Source of the DNA: Streptomyces violaceoruber
GTDB lineage: Bacteria > Actinomycetota > Actinomycetes > Streptomycetales > Streptomycetaceae
Direction: 5' to 3'
NCBI GenBank assembly: GCA_000720805.1
Contig: JODI01000019.1
Location: 59,330 to 123,329 of the forward strand
Length of the DNA: 64,000 nucleotides
Of this stretch, positions 45,601-53,395 are shown piece after piece. The first letter of the stretch is position 1. Each line of letters starts with the position of its first letter. Under the pieces are notes generated by a model. It was not told the DNA's origin and did not search any database. It saw only the letters and a program-made list of their open reading frames with translations. The position numbers were made by a program, and so were the translations under genes.

Positions 45601-46495
45601 CCTGCGCGCCGTCGGCGTACAGCCGGTCGTTCTCGCTGAGGTTGCCGGAGACGTTGTTGCTGGCGGGCAGCGCGGCCGCGAGGACCGCGCGCTGGACGGA
45701 CGCGTACTCCTTGGCGGAGGAGAAGGCCGCCAGGGCGCGCGTGCGCGAGATCATCTCCGGGTTGCTGGTGGCCTCCGCCATGTCCTGCGAGAGGTCGAGC
45801 AGGTGGGTGATGAGGCGGTGGTAACCCTCGACGGTCTGCGAGGCGTTGTTCTTGGTCTCGTAGGCCGAGTTGCGGATCCTGGACAGGCCGGTCAGGTCGC
45901 GGACGAGGCCGACGAGGCTCTCGCGGACGCCCTGCAGGTCGGCGGAGTCGATGTCCTCCGCGGCGTTCGTGAACGACTGCACGGCCCGGTCGGTCTTGGT
46001 GCGGTAGCCCTTGACCGTGTAGTCGGTGGCCGCTCCGTGCGCCAGCGGGCCGGCCGACTGGTCGCGCTCCTCCTGGAGCGCGGCGGCGAGTTCGGTGGCC
46101 TGCTTGGTCATCTCGGTCAGCAGCTTCATGTTGTCGAGCTGCTGGATGTCGTCCATGGAGTCGTTGATGCGCACGGCGCCCAACGTGGTGGCCGCGACCA
46201 CGGGGAGCGTCAGCAGCGCCACCAGACGCGTGGAGATGCGCCAGTTGCGCAGGGCTATTCGCGAGCCGGGTCCGGACACACCCTTCGGCGGCTTCACCGG
46301 CGGCGTGGTCGGAGCGGACGGGCCTGATGCCGTGGACGCGCCGGGGCGCCCGGAGCGCTCACCGCCGTCGCCGACCGCGGCCGGGCCCGGGTTCTGGGCG
46401 TGCTGGGGCGAGGAGCTGCCGGCCGTCGGGCCAGTCCCGCCATGCGGCTCCGGCTCCGCCGAAGCACTGCCATCCCTCTTGAAACGTCCCTGCAC
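42674..46495 (-). CDS. cvnA1: Conservon membrane sensor-kinase-like protein (CvnA), right conservon
   Basis: This 1273-residue sensor has the plan of the left paralog: an N-terminal helix (RLVALLTLPVVAATTLGAVRI), an extracytoplasmic helical domain of about 310 residues, a second helix (DAIISGVLILLVLGISLVGA), HAMP, the FKLDHLATRMRRNGENLLVL region and an ATPase domain (HLLAELLENATSFSSP, EIHDTGIGL). The sensory domain is only distantly similar. The C-terminal 510 residues are Gly/Gln/Pro-rich with repeats such as FGGGQDAFGGGQDSFGSGQD, then end in the same basic motif as the left copy. The GTG start at 46495 has AGAGG about 11 bases upstream. Confidence 0.9.
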   Translation of the reverse strand: MQGRFKRDGSASAEPEPHGGTGPTAGSSSPQHAQNPGPAAVGDGGERSGRPGASTASGPSAPTTPPVKPPKGVSGPGSRIALRNWRISTRLVALLTLPVVAATTLGAVRINDSMDDIQQLDNMKLLTEMTKQATELAAALQEERDQSAGPLAHGAATDYTVKGYRTKTDRAVQSFTNAAEDIDSADLQGVRESLVGLVRDLTGLSRIRNSAYETKNNASQTVEGYHRLITHLLDLSQDMAEATSNPEMISRTRALAAFSSAKEYASVQRAVLAAALPASNNVSGNLSENDRLYADGAQESEDSDLATFRSIYGTDRATELLKPVEDGNPTIRATDQYATRAFGQAGGLQQVDKRSYKDWVDDSSIKIEQMGNIEHTLLEDMEQKARELRNESERDAIISGVLILLVLGISLVGAFVVARSMIRSLRRLQETATKVAQDRLPELVKQLSESDPQDVDTSVESVGVHSRDEIGQVAAAFDDVHREAVRLAAEQALLRGNVNAMFTNLSRRSQGLIQRQLSLISELESREADPDQLSSLFKLDHLATRMRRNGENLLVLAGEEPGRRWTRPVPLVDVLRAAASEVEQYERIELASVPTTEVAGRVVNDLVHLLAELLENATSFSSPQTKVKVTGHALPDGRVLIEIHDTGIGLSPEDLAAINERLASPPTVDVSVSRRMGLFVVGRLSQRHGIRIQLRPSDSGGTTALVMLPVDVAQGGKKPQPKPGQGAGAGGGMAAAAAGVAAARRGNGQPGGGALGAGALGGGAPTGGRLNAGQGPRAALPGRDAGGRPGAPGAARGPQGPGAPQQGRPAPAGAGFGAPAPGAPQGLQAAGTGGPQGQAPFGGGQDAFGGGQDSFGSGQDSFGGARGAVPPQPPSSNKGSESQGRRRRPQLPGRGGPRAELPGSNQPRTPSWSDENAQPPVPRASLDAPRGHDEQDSAQTSRMPRIDDRQGPGATAEMPAIPRLDGRQGPASTSGFPRPDFDAPAPGSPQHTGQFPRPGTSGGQNGRSDRPDQNADGSFVRSDVFGAPGGQNDPATSSTTGQFAAPQAYDSDSTGQFPQPGFDGAGGQFARPGYDGGSTGQFERPQVNGLPGADFGAPRPPAPQRPQQRPVRPEPEALPPAGPGDGRTPLYDTLETNWFHGQQSGQQNEQQSNGSAPAPAARQQPQAPPAPQRPVASSWRSSPNDELVRQAERVRQPAAGGVTTSGLPRRVPRANLVPGTAQQQQHQAGPQVSRAPDDVRGRLTNLRRGIAQGRQAGTGQTGSFPSPTHQQER

Positions 46496-47095
46496 TAGCG
46501 TCGCAACCTCTGGACCAGGCGCCCTTCCGCGCGAACGGAAGGACGGTGTCGGCGTCGTAGGGGGCGTCCTGAAAACGCACCCTGATGGTCGTGAGTGACC
46601 GGCGCTGGCTCCCCCATTCTCGCCGCCACTCGGCGCTTCTGTGCGCCCCCTGTGCGCCGGCTCGATCCAGCGGCGGTCCGTGGAATTCCAGCACAGTGCC
46701 GGATCTCCAACAAGGCCGTGAGCCGAGCCGTGACCTACATGACAGCACGTGAGTACGAAGTCACCGGGTGTATCACTCGATCTCCTCCATAACGGACTTA
46801 CCTCCGCGAGTCACCCGGAGGCAAGGGGTGTCCCAGTCGCGATGATCAGGAGCGGAATGATGGCTTCAGGTGGTCAATGTCCGTTTCGCGGGGGTGGGTT
46901 ACCCGTCCGCTTTAACCCATTTGCCGGTACCTTCGTGAGCAAACTCACATGCGGGCCATGGGGTGTTCGCGGCTTCGGCGGGGAATGGCGTGTCTAGCCT
47001 GACGCTTTACAGGGATGGCACATCCGACAACCCGCGTCGGCCGCGGCGCCCTTCGGCCCGCCCGGCGCACGTACAGGACAGGTCTCGTAAGAACC
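46496..47095. other. Gene-free regulatory stretch before the right conservon
   Basis: No convincing gene lies in these 600 bases. GC is lower than average around 46720-46990. The stretch should hold the promoter and long leader of the right conservon and, on the plus side, the promoter of the 63-residue gene. An inverted repeat GTGAG-CAAA-CTCAC sits at 46935-46948. Confidence 0.6.
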
Positions 47096-47287
47096 GTGAA
47101 GACGACGATGATGTTCCACAAGATCGCCAACCCGCGGCGCACGACGCTGGCGCACCTGAAGGACGCCGACGAACTGCGGACCCCGGACCAGCCGGAGCAC
47201 TCGGTCGACCTCCCCGAGCAGACCGCCAACCCCAAGCGTACGGTGCTGATGGAGGTCCCCGCCGCCCGGTCCTCCGCCGCTGAGTAG
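47096..47287 (+). CDS. Small hydrophilic protein, 63 residues, unknown
   Basis: The product begins VKTTMMFHKIANPRRTTLAH and continues LKDADELRTPDQPEHSVDLP and EQTANPKRTVLMEVPAA. It is charged, without membrane segment or known motif, and contains the twice-used ANP(R/K)RT pattern (ANPRRT, ANPKRT), hinting at an internal duplication. I recall a similar short gene here (SCO5545) in S. coelicolor. Start uncertain: GTG 47096, ATG 47108 or ATG 47111. A terminator follows 50 bases after the stop, so it forms its own unit. Confidence 0.7.
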   Translation: MKTTMMFHKIANPRRTTLAHLKDADELRTPDQPEHSVDLPEQTANPKRTVLMEVPAARSSAAE

Positions 47288-47337
47288 TCGCCGTAGACGC
47301 CGTGGTCGCCTTGGTAGCGCAGTCGTCGGCCGCGATG

Positions 47338-47368
47338 AGGCTCTCCGGGTGACCGGGGAGCCTCTTTC
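47338..47368 (+). terminator. Terminator after small gene
   Basis: AGGCTCTCCGG (47338-47348) / CCGGGGAGCCT (47353-47363) with GTGA loop, one G-T pair, then CTTT. Confidence 0.85.
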
Positions 47369-47425
47369 GTGCGGCACCTCCCCCTTTTCGTGCGGCGCCT
47401 CCCGCTTCCGTGCTGCGCCTCCCGC
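47366..47425 (+). repeat. Three degenerate 20-bp tandem repeats
   Basis: Units of the form TTCGTGCGGCGCCTCCCGC occur at 47366-47385, 47387-47405 and 47406-47425 with one to three differences. They lie between the terminator and the FAH gene. Confidence 0.75.
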
Positions 47426-47541
47426 GGTGATCCCGATGATCACGCCCTGCGACCGGTTAGCCTGGAGCGTCCAGCGTCGGCTCGCGGGCACGCCGGTGGC
47501 CGACACGCACACCAGTTCTCAGTGAGGGGCGCAAGGATCCC

Positions 47542-48336
47542 GTGCGCATCGCCAGATTCTCCATCGACGGGAACGTCGCCTTCGGCGCGGTAGAGGGCGA
47601 CCAGCCGGACGAGCTCGTCCTCGACATCATCAAGGGCATCCCGTTCACGGACTTCGAGCTCTCCGGTACGAAGGTCCCGCTGGCACCTTCCGAATCGGGG
47701 ACCAGGGTGCGGCTGCTGCCCCCGGTGCTCCCCAACAAGGTCGTGGCCTTCGGCCGCAACTACGCGGACCACGCGCGCGAGCTGGGCAACGAGGTGCCCG
47801 ACGCCCCCTTCGCCTTCTTCAAGCCGTCCACCTCGGTGATCGGCCCCGGCGACGAGATCCAGTACCCGCCGTTCTCCGAGGACCTGCACCACGAGGCCGA
47901 ACTGGCCGTCGTCATCGGCCGCATGTGTCGCGAGGTCCCGCGCGAGCGCGTCAAGGACGTCATCTTCGGCTACACCTGCGCCAACGACATCACCGCCCGC
48001 GACGTCCAGAAGCGCGAGAAGCAGTGGGCCCGGGCCAAGGGCTTCGACACCTCCTGCCCGCTCGGCCCCTGGGTGGAGACCGACCTGGATCCGTCCGACC
48101 TGACCATCCAGCTCACCGTCAACGGCTCGCAGCGTCAGCTCGGCCGCACCAGCGAGATGATCCACTCCATCGAGGATCTGATCGTGAACATCACCGAGGC
48201 CATGACGCTGCTCCCCGGCGACGTGATCCTCACGGGCACCCCGGCAGGCGTCGGACCCCTCACCGTCGGCGACGAGGTCGCCGTCACCATCGAAGGCATC
48301 GGCACTCTCACCAACAAGGTTGTCAAGCGTGGCTAG
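47542..48336 (+). CDS. Fumarylacetoacetate hydrolase-family protein
   Basis: This 264-residue protein has the FAH fold used by fumarylpyruvate hydrolases, oxaloacetate tautomerases/decarboxylases and related enzymes. Seen: an N-terminal domain, then [16 protein letters not shown], the metal-binding acidic site [25 protein letters not shown] and [11 protein letters not shown]. The substrate is not fixed by these motifs. AAGGA lies before the GTG start. Its last eight bases overlap gltX (GTGGCTAG), so the two are co-translated. Actinobacteria often keep this gene directly before gltX. Confidence 0.92.
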   Translation: MRIARFSIDGNVAFGAVEGDQPDELVLDIIKGIPFTDFELSGTKVPLAPSESGTRVRLLPPVLPNKVVAFGRNYADHARELGNEVPDAPFAFFKPSTSVIGPGDEIQYPPFSEDLHHEAELAVVIGRMCREVPRERVKDVIFGYTCANDITARDVQKREKQWARAKGFDTSCPLGPWVETDLDPSDLTIQLTVNGSQRQLGRTSEMIHSIEDLIVNITEAMTLLPGDVILTGTPAGVGPLTVGDEVAVTIEGIGTLTNKVVKRG

Positions 48337-49813
48337 CGCATCCGTCCCCGCCGTCCGAGTACGGTTCTGCCCCTCGCCCACCGGTAACCCGCACGTGGGC
48401 CTGGTCCGCACCGCCCTGTTCAACTGGGCGTTCGCCAAGCACCACCAGGGCACGCTGGTCTTCCGCATCGAGGACACCGACGCGGCCCGCGACTCCGAGG
48501 AGTCCTACTCCCAGCTGCTCGACTCGATGCGCTGGCTCGGCTTCGACTGGGACGAGGGCCCCGAGGTCGGCGGCCCGCACGCGCCCTACCGCCAGTCGCA
48601 GCGCATGGACCTCTACAAGGAGGTCGCGGGCAAGCTCCTGGACGCCGGCCACGCCTACCGCTGCTACTGCTCGCAGGAGGAGCTGGACACCCGCCGCGAG
48701 GCCGCCCGCGCCGCCGGCAGGCCGTCCGGCTACGACGGCCACTGCCGCGACCTCACCGCCGAGCAGGTCGAGGAGTACGTGGCCCAGGGCCGCACGCCCA
48801 TCGTCCGCTTCCGCATGCCGGACGAGACGATCACCTTCACCGACCTGGTCCGCGGCGAGCTGACGTTCACGCCGGAGAACGTGCCGGACTACGGGATCGT
48901 ACGAGCCAACGGAGCGCCCCTCTACACGCTCGTCAACCCGGTCGACGACGCCCTGATGGAGATCACCCACGTCCTGCGCGGCGAGGACCTGCTCTCCTCC
49001 ACCCCCCGCCAGATCGCCCTGTACAAGGCGCTGATCGAACTGGGCATCGCGAAGCAGGTCCCGCAGTTCGGCCACCTGCCCTATGTCATGGGCGAGGGCA
49101 ACAAGAAGCTGTCGAAGCGCGACCCGCAGTCGTCGCTCAACCTCTACCGCGAGCGCGGCTTCCTGCCCGAGGGCCTGCTCAACTACCTCTCGCTGCTGGG
49201 CTGGTCGCTCTCCGCGGACCAGGACATCTTCACGATGGACGAGATGGTCGCGGCCTTCGACATCGCGGACGTGAACCCCAACCCGGCCCGCTTCGACCTG
49301 AAGAAGTGCGAGGCGATCAACGCCGACCACATCCGCCTGCTGGACGTGAAGGACTTCACCGAGCGCTGTGCCCCGTGGCTGAAGGCCCCGTTCGCCCCCT
49401 GGGCCCCGGAGGACTTCGACGAGGCCAAGTGGCACGCGATCGCCCCGCACGCCCAGACCCGCCTCAAGGTCCTGTCCGAGATCACCGACAACGTCGACTT
49501 CCTGTTCCTCCCGGAGCCGGTGTTCGACGAGCCGAGCTGGACGAAGGCGATGAAGGAGGGCAGCGACGCCCTCCTGCGCACGGCCCGCGAGAAGCTCCAG
49601 GCCGCGGACTGGACCTCCCCGGAGTCCCTGAAGGAGGCCGTCCTGGCCGCCGGCGAGACCCACGGCCTCAAGCTCGGCAAGGCCCAGGCCCCGGTCCGCG
49701 TCGCCGTCACCGGCCGCACCGTCGGCCTGCCCCTCTTCGAGTCCCTGGAGGTCCTGGGCAAGGAGAAGACGCTGGCCCGCATCGACGCGGCGCTGGCGAG
49801 GCTGACCGCCTGA
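48329..49813 (+). CDS. gltX: Glutamyl-tRNA synthetase (non-discriminating)
   Basis: GltX attaches glutamate to tRNA-Glu and, in bacteria that lack GlnRS such as Streptomyces, also to tRNA-Gln for later amidation by GatCAB. The 494-residue protein is class I. Seen: the HIGH-type motif [12 protein letters not shown] (residues 15-26), the KMSKS-type motif KLSKR (260-264), and a C-terminal helical anticodon-binding domain. I took the GTG at 48329, which overlaps the FAH stop by eight bases. It is followed by a strong terminator, and tRNA-Gln and tRNA-Glu genes lie 0.9-1.4 kb downstream. Confidence 0.96.
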   Translation: MASASVPAVRVRFCPSPTGNPHVGLVRTALFNWAFAKHHQGTLVFRIEDTDAARDSEESYSQLLDSMRWLGFDWDEGPEVGGPHAPYRQSQRMDLYKEVAGKLLDAGHAYRCYCSQEELDTRREAARAAGRPSGYDGHCRDLTAEQVEEYVAQGRTPIVRFRMPDETITFTDLVRGELTFTPENVPDYGIVRANGAPLYTLVNPVDDALMEITHVLRGEDLLSSTPRQIALYKALIELGIAKQVPQFGHLPYVMGEGNKKLSKRDPQSSLNLYRERGFLPEGLLNYLSLLGWSLSADQDIFTMDEMVAAFDIADVNPNPARFDLKKCEAINADHIRLLDVKDFTERCAPWLKAPFAPWAPEDFDEAKWHAIAPHAQTRLKVLSEITDNVDFLFLPEPVFDEPSWTKAMKEGSDALLRTAREKLQAADWTSPESLKEAVLAAGETHGLKLGKAQAPVRVAVTGRTVGLPLFESLEVLGKEKTLARIDAALARLTA

Positions 49814-49827
49814 CCCGTACGTCCACG

Positions 49828-49862
49828 AGGTGCGGCACCCCGATGTGGGGTGCCGCACCTTC
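49828..49862 (+). terminator. Terminator after gltX
   Basis: Perfect 14-base stem AGGTGCGGCACCCC / GGGGTGCCGCACCT with a GATGT loop, 14 bases after the stop. Confidence 0.92.
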
Positions 49863-49908
49863 GCCGTTCCGCCGGACGGACCGCGCGCGGCCGCGTTACC
49901 GTCGGATC

Positions 49909-50640
49909 ATGAGCATCCTCGCCGTGGTCTGGGACGTCGACGACACCCTCTTCGACTACACCGCGGCCGACCGCGTGGGCATGCGCGTCCACCTCACCGC
50001 CGAAGGGCTGCTCGACTCGTACGACAGTGTCGAGCAGGCCATCGCACGGTGGCGGCAGATCACCGACCGGCAGTGGGCCCGCTTCTCGGCCGGGGAGACG
50101 TCCTTCGAGGGGCAGCGCCGGGACCGCGTACGGGTCTTCCTCGGCAAGGAACTGACCGACGACGAGGCCGATGCCTGGTTCAGCCGCTATCTGCGTCACT
50201 ACGAGACCGCCTGGTCCCTCTTCCCGGACGTCCTGCCGGCCCTGGACGCCCTCGCCGCCAGCCACCGACACGCCGTGCTGTCCAACTCCAGCATCCACGT
50301 CCAGGACCGCAAGCTGCGCGCCCTGGGCGTGCACGACCGCTTCGAGGTCATCCTGTGCGCGGCTGAACTCGGCGTCTCCAAGCCGGAGGCCGCCGCGTTC
50401 CTGGCCGCATGTGACGCGCTGGAGCTGGCCCCGCACCAAGTGGCGTACGTCGGCGACCATCCGGAGATCGACGGACGGGGCGCCGCCGACGCCGGACTGC
50501 TGTCCGTGTGGATCGACCGCGGGGACGTGTACGCGACGGTGGAGCCGCCGGTGGGGCCGCGACGGATCGCCTCCCTCGCCGAACTCCCCGCCATCCTCGG
50601 CACGGATACCCGTTTTGGAGCCCCGTCCACCTTCAGGTAA
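49909..50640 (+). CDS. HAD-superfamily hydrolase (phosphatase-like)
   Basis: This 243-residue protein is a haloacid dehalogenase-like phosphatase with an alpha-helical cap. Seen: motif I WDVDDTLFD (nucleophile Asp9, acid Asp11), motif II AVLSNSS, the Lys of motif III in LGVSKPEAAAF, and motif IV YVGDHPEIDGRGAADAG. It likely dephosphorylates a small metabolite; the substrate is unknown. The ATG at 49909 follows the gltX terminator, so it is a separate unit leading into the tRNA cluster. Confidence 0.92.
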   Translation: MSILAVVWDVDDTLFDYTAADRVGMRVHLTAEGLLDSYDSVEQAIARWRQITDRQWARFSAGETSFEGQRRDRVRVFLGKELTDDEADAWFSRYLRHYETAWSLFPDVLPALDALAASHRHAVLSNSSIHVQDRKLRALGVHDRFEVILCAAELGVSKPEAAAFLAACDALELAPHQVAYVGDHPEIDGRGAADAGLLSVWIDRGDVYATVEPPVGPRRIASLAELPAILGTDTRFGAPSTFR

Positions 50641-50731
50641 TGTTCTTCCTGCGCCGCCGGGGAGCGGGCCGAAAGGCCGGATCCCGGGGGAGCGAACTAG
50701 AACAAGATCCCCTCGGGGGATTGCGTTCCAG

Positions 50732-50803
50732 TGGCCTATGGTGTAATTGGCAGCACGACTGATTCTGGTTCAGTTAGTCTTGGTTCGAGTCCAGGTAGGC
50801 CAG
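50732..50803 (+). tRNA. tRNA-Gln (CTG anticodon)
   Basis: 72 bases. Acceptor arms TGGCCTA / TAGGCCA, anticodon loop TTCTGGT, T arm TGGTTCGAGTCCAG-type, discriminator G. CCA is not encoded. The first tRNA gene of the cluster. Confidence 0.95.
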
Positions 50804-50845
50804 CTCGCAGAGCTCATCTGCGCCAGTGGAGATCGATTCCACGAA

Positions 50846-50918
50846 GCCCCCGTTGTGTAGCGGCCTAGCACGCTGCCCTCTCAAGGCAGTAGCGCCGGTT
50901 CGAATCCGGTCGGGGGTA
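50846..50918 (+). tRNA. tRNA-Glu (CTC anticodon), copy 1
   Basis: 73 bases. Acceptor GCCCCCG / CGGGGGT with a terminal G-T pair, anticodon stem CTGCC / GGCAG around CTCTCAA, T loop TTCGAAT, discriminator A. CCA not encoded. Differs from the other two Glu copies by a compensated base pair in the anticodon stem. Confidence 0.95.
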
Positions 50919-50982
50919 CAGATCCTTCCCGCGGGAACAGTCAGGGTCGCACCCATTGTTTCTGAGACGCAGGATCGCTAGG

Positions 50983-51055
50983 GCCCCCGTTGTGTAGCGG
51001 CCTAGCACGCCGCCCTCTCAAGGCGGTAGCGCCGGTTCGAATCCGGTCGGGGGTA
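50983..51055 (+). tRNA. tRNA-Glu (CTC anticodon), copy 2
   Basis: 73 bases, anticodon stem CCGCC / GGCGG around CTCTCAA. Identical to copy 3 as far as I can read. CCA not encoded. Confidence 0.95.
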
Positions 51056-51075
51056 CAAACTGGTCTAAACCACAT

Positions 51076-51147
51076 TGGTCTATGGTGTAATTGGCAGCAC
51101 GGCTGATTCTGGTTCAGTTAGTCTTGGTTCGAGTCCAGGTAGACCAG
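51076..51147 (+). tRNA. tRNA-Gln (CTG anticodon), copy 2
   Basis: 72 bases, acceptor TGGTCTA / TAGACCA (one compensated pair different from copy 1), anticodon loop TTCTGGT, discriminator G. Confidence 0.95.
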
Positions 51148-51175
51148 CTCGGATCTGCGGAAACGTACGATCCTC

Positions 51176-51248
51176 GCCCCCGTTGTGTAGCGGCCTAGCA
51201 CGCCGCCCTCTCAAGGCGGTAGCGCCGGTTCGAATCCGGTCGGGGGTA
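51176..51248 (+). tRNA. tRNA-Glu (CTC anticodon), copy 3
   Basis: 73 bases, same sequence as copy 2. It ends five bases before the cluster terminator. Confidence 0.95.
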
Positions 51249-51253
51249 CGTGA

Positions 51254-51285
51254 CAGTAGGGCCCTCCCTCGGGAGGGCCCTACTG
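51254..51285 (+). terminator. Terminator of the tRNA cluster
   Basis: Perfect 15-base inverted repeat CAGTAGGGCCCTCCC / GGGAGGGCCCTACTG separated by two bases. It may also stop the minus-strand MerR gene. Confidence 0.9.
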
Positions 51286-51328
51286 CGTTCCCCTGTTTCT
51301 CCTGCTTCCCCTGTCTCTTCGTGTCCCG

Positions 51329-51988
51329 TCACCTGTCGCCGAACCGCCGGCGTGACTCCTCCGCCTGCGCCAGCCGGCGCAGGCTCAGCAGCACCGGCTC
51401 GTACAGCACGGTCAGCGCCACCGCGACCTCGACCTGCTCCTCCGGCGTCCGGTAGCGCTCCACCAGGTCGAGATCGGTGACGGCCAGCAACTCCAGTGCG
51501 CGGCCGTACGGCTCCAAGTCCTCGGCGGAGCACGGGTATCCGAGCCGGTGGAGGGCGGCGATCGCGGTCACCAGCATCCCGTACGCCGGCGCGGGGGGAG
51601 CTTCGCACGCGCGGCCGTAGCTCCAGCCGAGCCGGTCCATGAGGGCGTCGGCGGTGCGCCGGCCCACCTCGGTCGCCGGGTCGTTCTCGTCGGGCGCAGG
51701 TCCGTGCGGCAAAGCCCACACGGCGGTGCCCAGCCGCTCGTTCCGGTCGAGGTCCTCGTCCTGCAGGGCGGCGAGCACCTCCCGGGCCGAGGCCACCGGG
51801 ATCCGCCCCACCTGGATCAACGCGCGCACCAGACGCAGGCGTCGCAGATGCTCCTCGTCGTACTCGGACTGTGTGGCCGTGACGCGGCGGCCGGGGTGCA
51901 GCAGCCCTTCGCGCAGGTAGTACTTGATCGTCGCCGTGGTGACACCGCTGCGCTCGCTCAGCTCCGCCAGTCGCATCCGACCTCGCAC
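51329..51988 (-). CDS. MerR-family transcriptional regulator
   Basis: This 219-residue regulator has an N-terminal MerR winged helix (MRLAELSERSGVTTATIKYY, then LREGLLHPGRR and YDEEHLRRLRLV), a dimerisation helix, and a larger C-terminal helical domain of about 130 residues that I cannot assign to a ligand. It is divergent from a DUF4188 gene, and the 19-base palindrome at 52036-52054 lies between them, so it likely controls both. Start at GTG 51988; ATG 51976 is an alternative with GAGG closer. Confidence 0.92.
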   Translation of the reverse strand: MRGRMRLAELSERSGVTTATIKYYLREGLLHPGRRVTATQSEYDEEHLRRLRLVRALIQVGRIPVASAREVLAALQDEDLDRNERLGTAVWALPHGPAPDENDPATEVGRRTADALMDRLGWSYGRACEAPPAPAYGMLVTAIAALHRLGYPCSAEDLEPYGRALELLAVTDLDLVERYRTPEEQVEVAVALTVLYEPVLLSLRRLAQAEESRRRFGDR

Positions 51989-52024
51989 CCTCTTTCCTCT
52001 TGCGTCCCTCGTTGGAGAGTGCCA

Positions 52025-52054
52025 CTATCCAAGCATGGATAGCGCAGCTATCCA
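52025..52054. promoter_or_regulatory. MerR operator between divergent genes
   Basis: TGGATAGCGCAGCTATCCA (52036-52054) is a perfect 8-3-8 palindrome; a further half-site CTATCCA lies at 52025-52031. Position between the MerR gene and its divergent partner supports operator function. Confidence 0.75.
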
Positions 52055-52090
52055 ACATTCGGATCACTTCCTGAGTGAGTGGGGGACGCG

Positions 52091-52576
52091 ATGGGTGCCA
52101 CGCCGATCGAAGGACGCACGACAGCGGCGAGCGAGGACGAGGTGGTCGTCTTCCTGATCGGAATGCGGATCAACAACTTCGCCGCGCCGCGCAGTTGGCT
52201 GCCGGTGGTCAGGGCCATGGGGCCGATGATCGCCGAACTGTCGCGGGACAAGGGCAGCGGGCTGCTCGGTCACCAGTTCCTGCTGGGCTTCCCGCGCGTG
52301 CTGTACGTGGTGCAGTACTGGGACTCGAAGGAGAAGCTGCTCGCCTACGCGTCGGCGCCGGACAGGAAGCACCGGCCGGCGTGGGCCGCCTTCAACCGGC
52401 GGCTGCGGGAGGGGAAGGGCAAGGTCGGCTTCTGGCACGAGACCTACGTCGTGCCGGCGGGATCGTACGAGTCGATCTACGTCAGCATGCCCGAGTTCGG
52501 CCTGGGGAAGGCCACCGGCGTCGTTCCGGTCGGCCGACGGGGGGACCGGGCGGCCGACCGGCTCCGGATCTCCTGA
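52091..52576 (+). CDS. DUF4188 protein, possible heme-dependent monooxygenase-like
   Basis: This 161-residue protein is of the DUF4188 family, sometimes annotated as monooxygenase because of a dimeric alpha/beta-barrel-like fold. Seen: VVVFLIGMRINNFAAPRSWL, GHQFLLGFPRVLYVVQYWDS, RPAWAAFNRRLREGKGKVGF and HETYVVPAGSYESIYVSMPEFG. The real activity is unknown. The ATG at 52091 is preceded by GGGGGAC. Its promoter overlaps the MerR operator, so induction by a MerR ligand is likely. Confidence 0.85.
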   Translation: MGATPIEGRTTAASEDEVVVFLIGMRINNFAAPRSWLPVVRAMGPMIAELSRDKGSGLLGHQFLLGFPRVLYVVQYWDSKEKLLAYASAPDRKHRPAWAAFNRRLREGKGKVGFWHETYVVPAGSYESIYVSMPEFGLGKATGVVPVGRRGDRAADRLRIS

Positions 52577-52678
52577 ACGTGTCCGCTCGGGTGTGTCCGT
52601 CGCTCGCCGGCGTTCCGCCGGGAGGGGCCTGCCGCGGCGTTGAGGCCGGCCCTTCCCGGTGGTGCGGGCGTTCGGCGG

Positions 52679-53395
52679 TCAGCCCGTGCGGCGCAGGGCC
52701 TCCGAGAGGCGGGCGGCGGCGTCGATGACGGCCTGGGCGTGCATGCGGCCCGGGTGGCGCGTCAGGCGCTCGATGGGGCCGGAGACCGAGACGGCGGCCA
52801 CCACGCGGTTGGAGGGGCCACGCACCGGCGCGGAGACGGACGCGACACCCGGTTCGCGTTCGCCGATCGACTGGGCCCAGCCCCGGCGCCGTACGCCCGA
52901 CAGGGCCGTGGCCGTGAAGCGGGCGCCCTGGAGGCCGCGGTGCAGGCGCTCCGGCTCCTCCCAGGCCATCAGGATCTGCGCCGAGGAGCCGGCCTTCATC
53001 GTGAGCGTCGAGCCGACCGGGACCGTGTCCCGCAGGCCGGACAGCCGCTCCGCCGCGGCGACGCAGATGCGCATGTCGCCCTGGCGGCGGTAGAGCTGCG
53101 CGCTCTCCCCGGTGATGTCACGGAGGTGGGTGAGCACCGGTCCCGCGGTGGCGAGGAGGCGGTCCTCGCCCGCCGCTGCGGCCAGCTCGGCCAGCCGGGG
53201 GCCGAGAATGAATCGGCCCTGCATGTCGCGCGCCACCATGCGGTGGTGTTCCAGGGCCACGGCCAGCCGGTGGGCCGTGGGTCGTGCCAGCCCGGTCGCC
53301 GCGACCAGCCCCGCGAGGGTGGCCGGACCGGACTCCAGGGCGCTCAGGACAAGGGCTGCCTTGTCCAGAACGCCGACGCCGCTACTGTTGTCCAT
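52679..53395 (-). CDS. ndgR: IclR-family regulator NdgR
   Basis: NdgR is an IclR-type regulator known in Streptomyces to bind upstream of leucine and other amino-acid genes and to affect amino-acid-dependent growth and antibiotic production. The 238 residues match. Seen: the N-terminal winged helix (VGVLDKAALVLSALESGPAT, LAGLVAATGLARPTAHRLAV) and the C-terminal effector domain (TMKAGSSAQILMAW, GVASVSAPVRGPSNRVVAAV). The ATG at 53395 gives MDNSSGVGVLDKA. It is divergent from leuC with 188 bases between, as in other streptomycetes. Confidence 0.94.
   Translation of the reverse strand: MDNSSGVGVLDKAALVLSALESGPATLAGLVAATGLARPTAHRLAVALEHHRMVARDMQGRFILGPRLAELAAAAGEDRLLATAGPVLTHLRDITGESAQLYRRQGDMRICVAAAERLSGLRDTVPVGSTLTMKAGSSAQILMAWEEPERLHRGLQGARFTATALSGVRRRGWAQSIGEREPGVASVSAPVRGPSNRVVAAVSVSGPIERLTRHPGRMHAQAVIDAAARLSEALRRTG

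Noticed and set aside
46749..46997. 82-codon plus-strand ORF upstream of the right conservon
   Set aside because: Third-position GC is only about 60%, well below real genes here, and there is no recognisable protein or ribosome binding site.
50641..51285. Closely repeated blocks in the tRNA region, which at first look like a direct-repeat array
   Set aside because: Each block folds as a complete tRNA-Gln or tRNA-Glu; spacer lengths and contents do not fit CRISPR.
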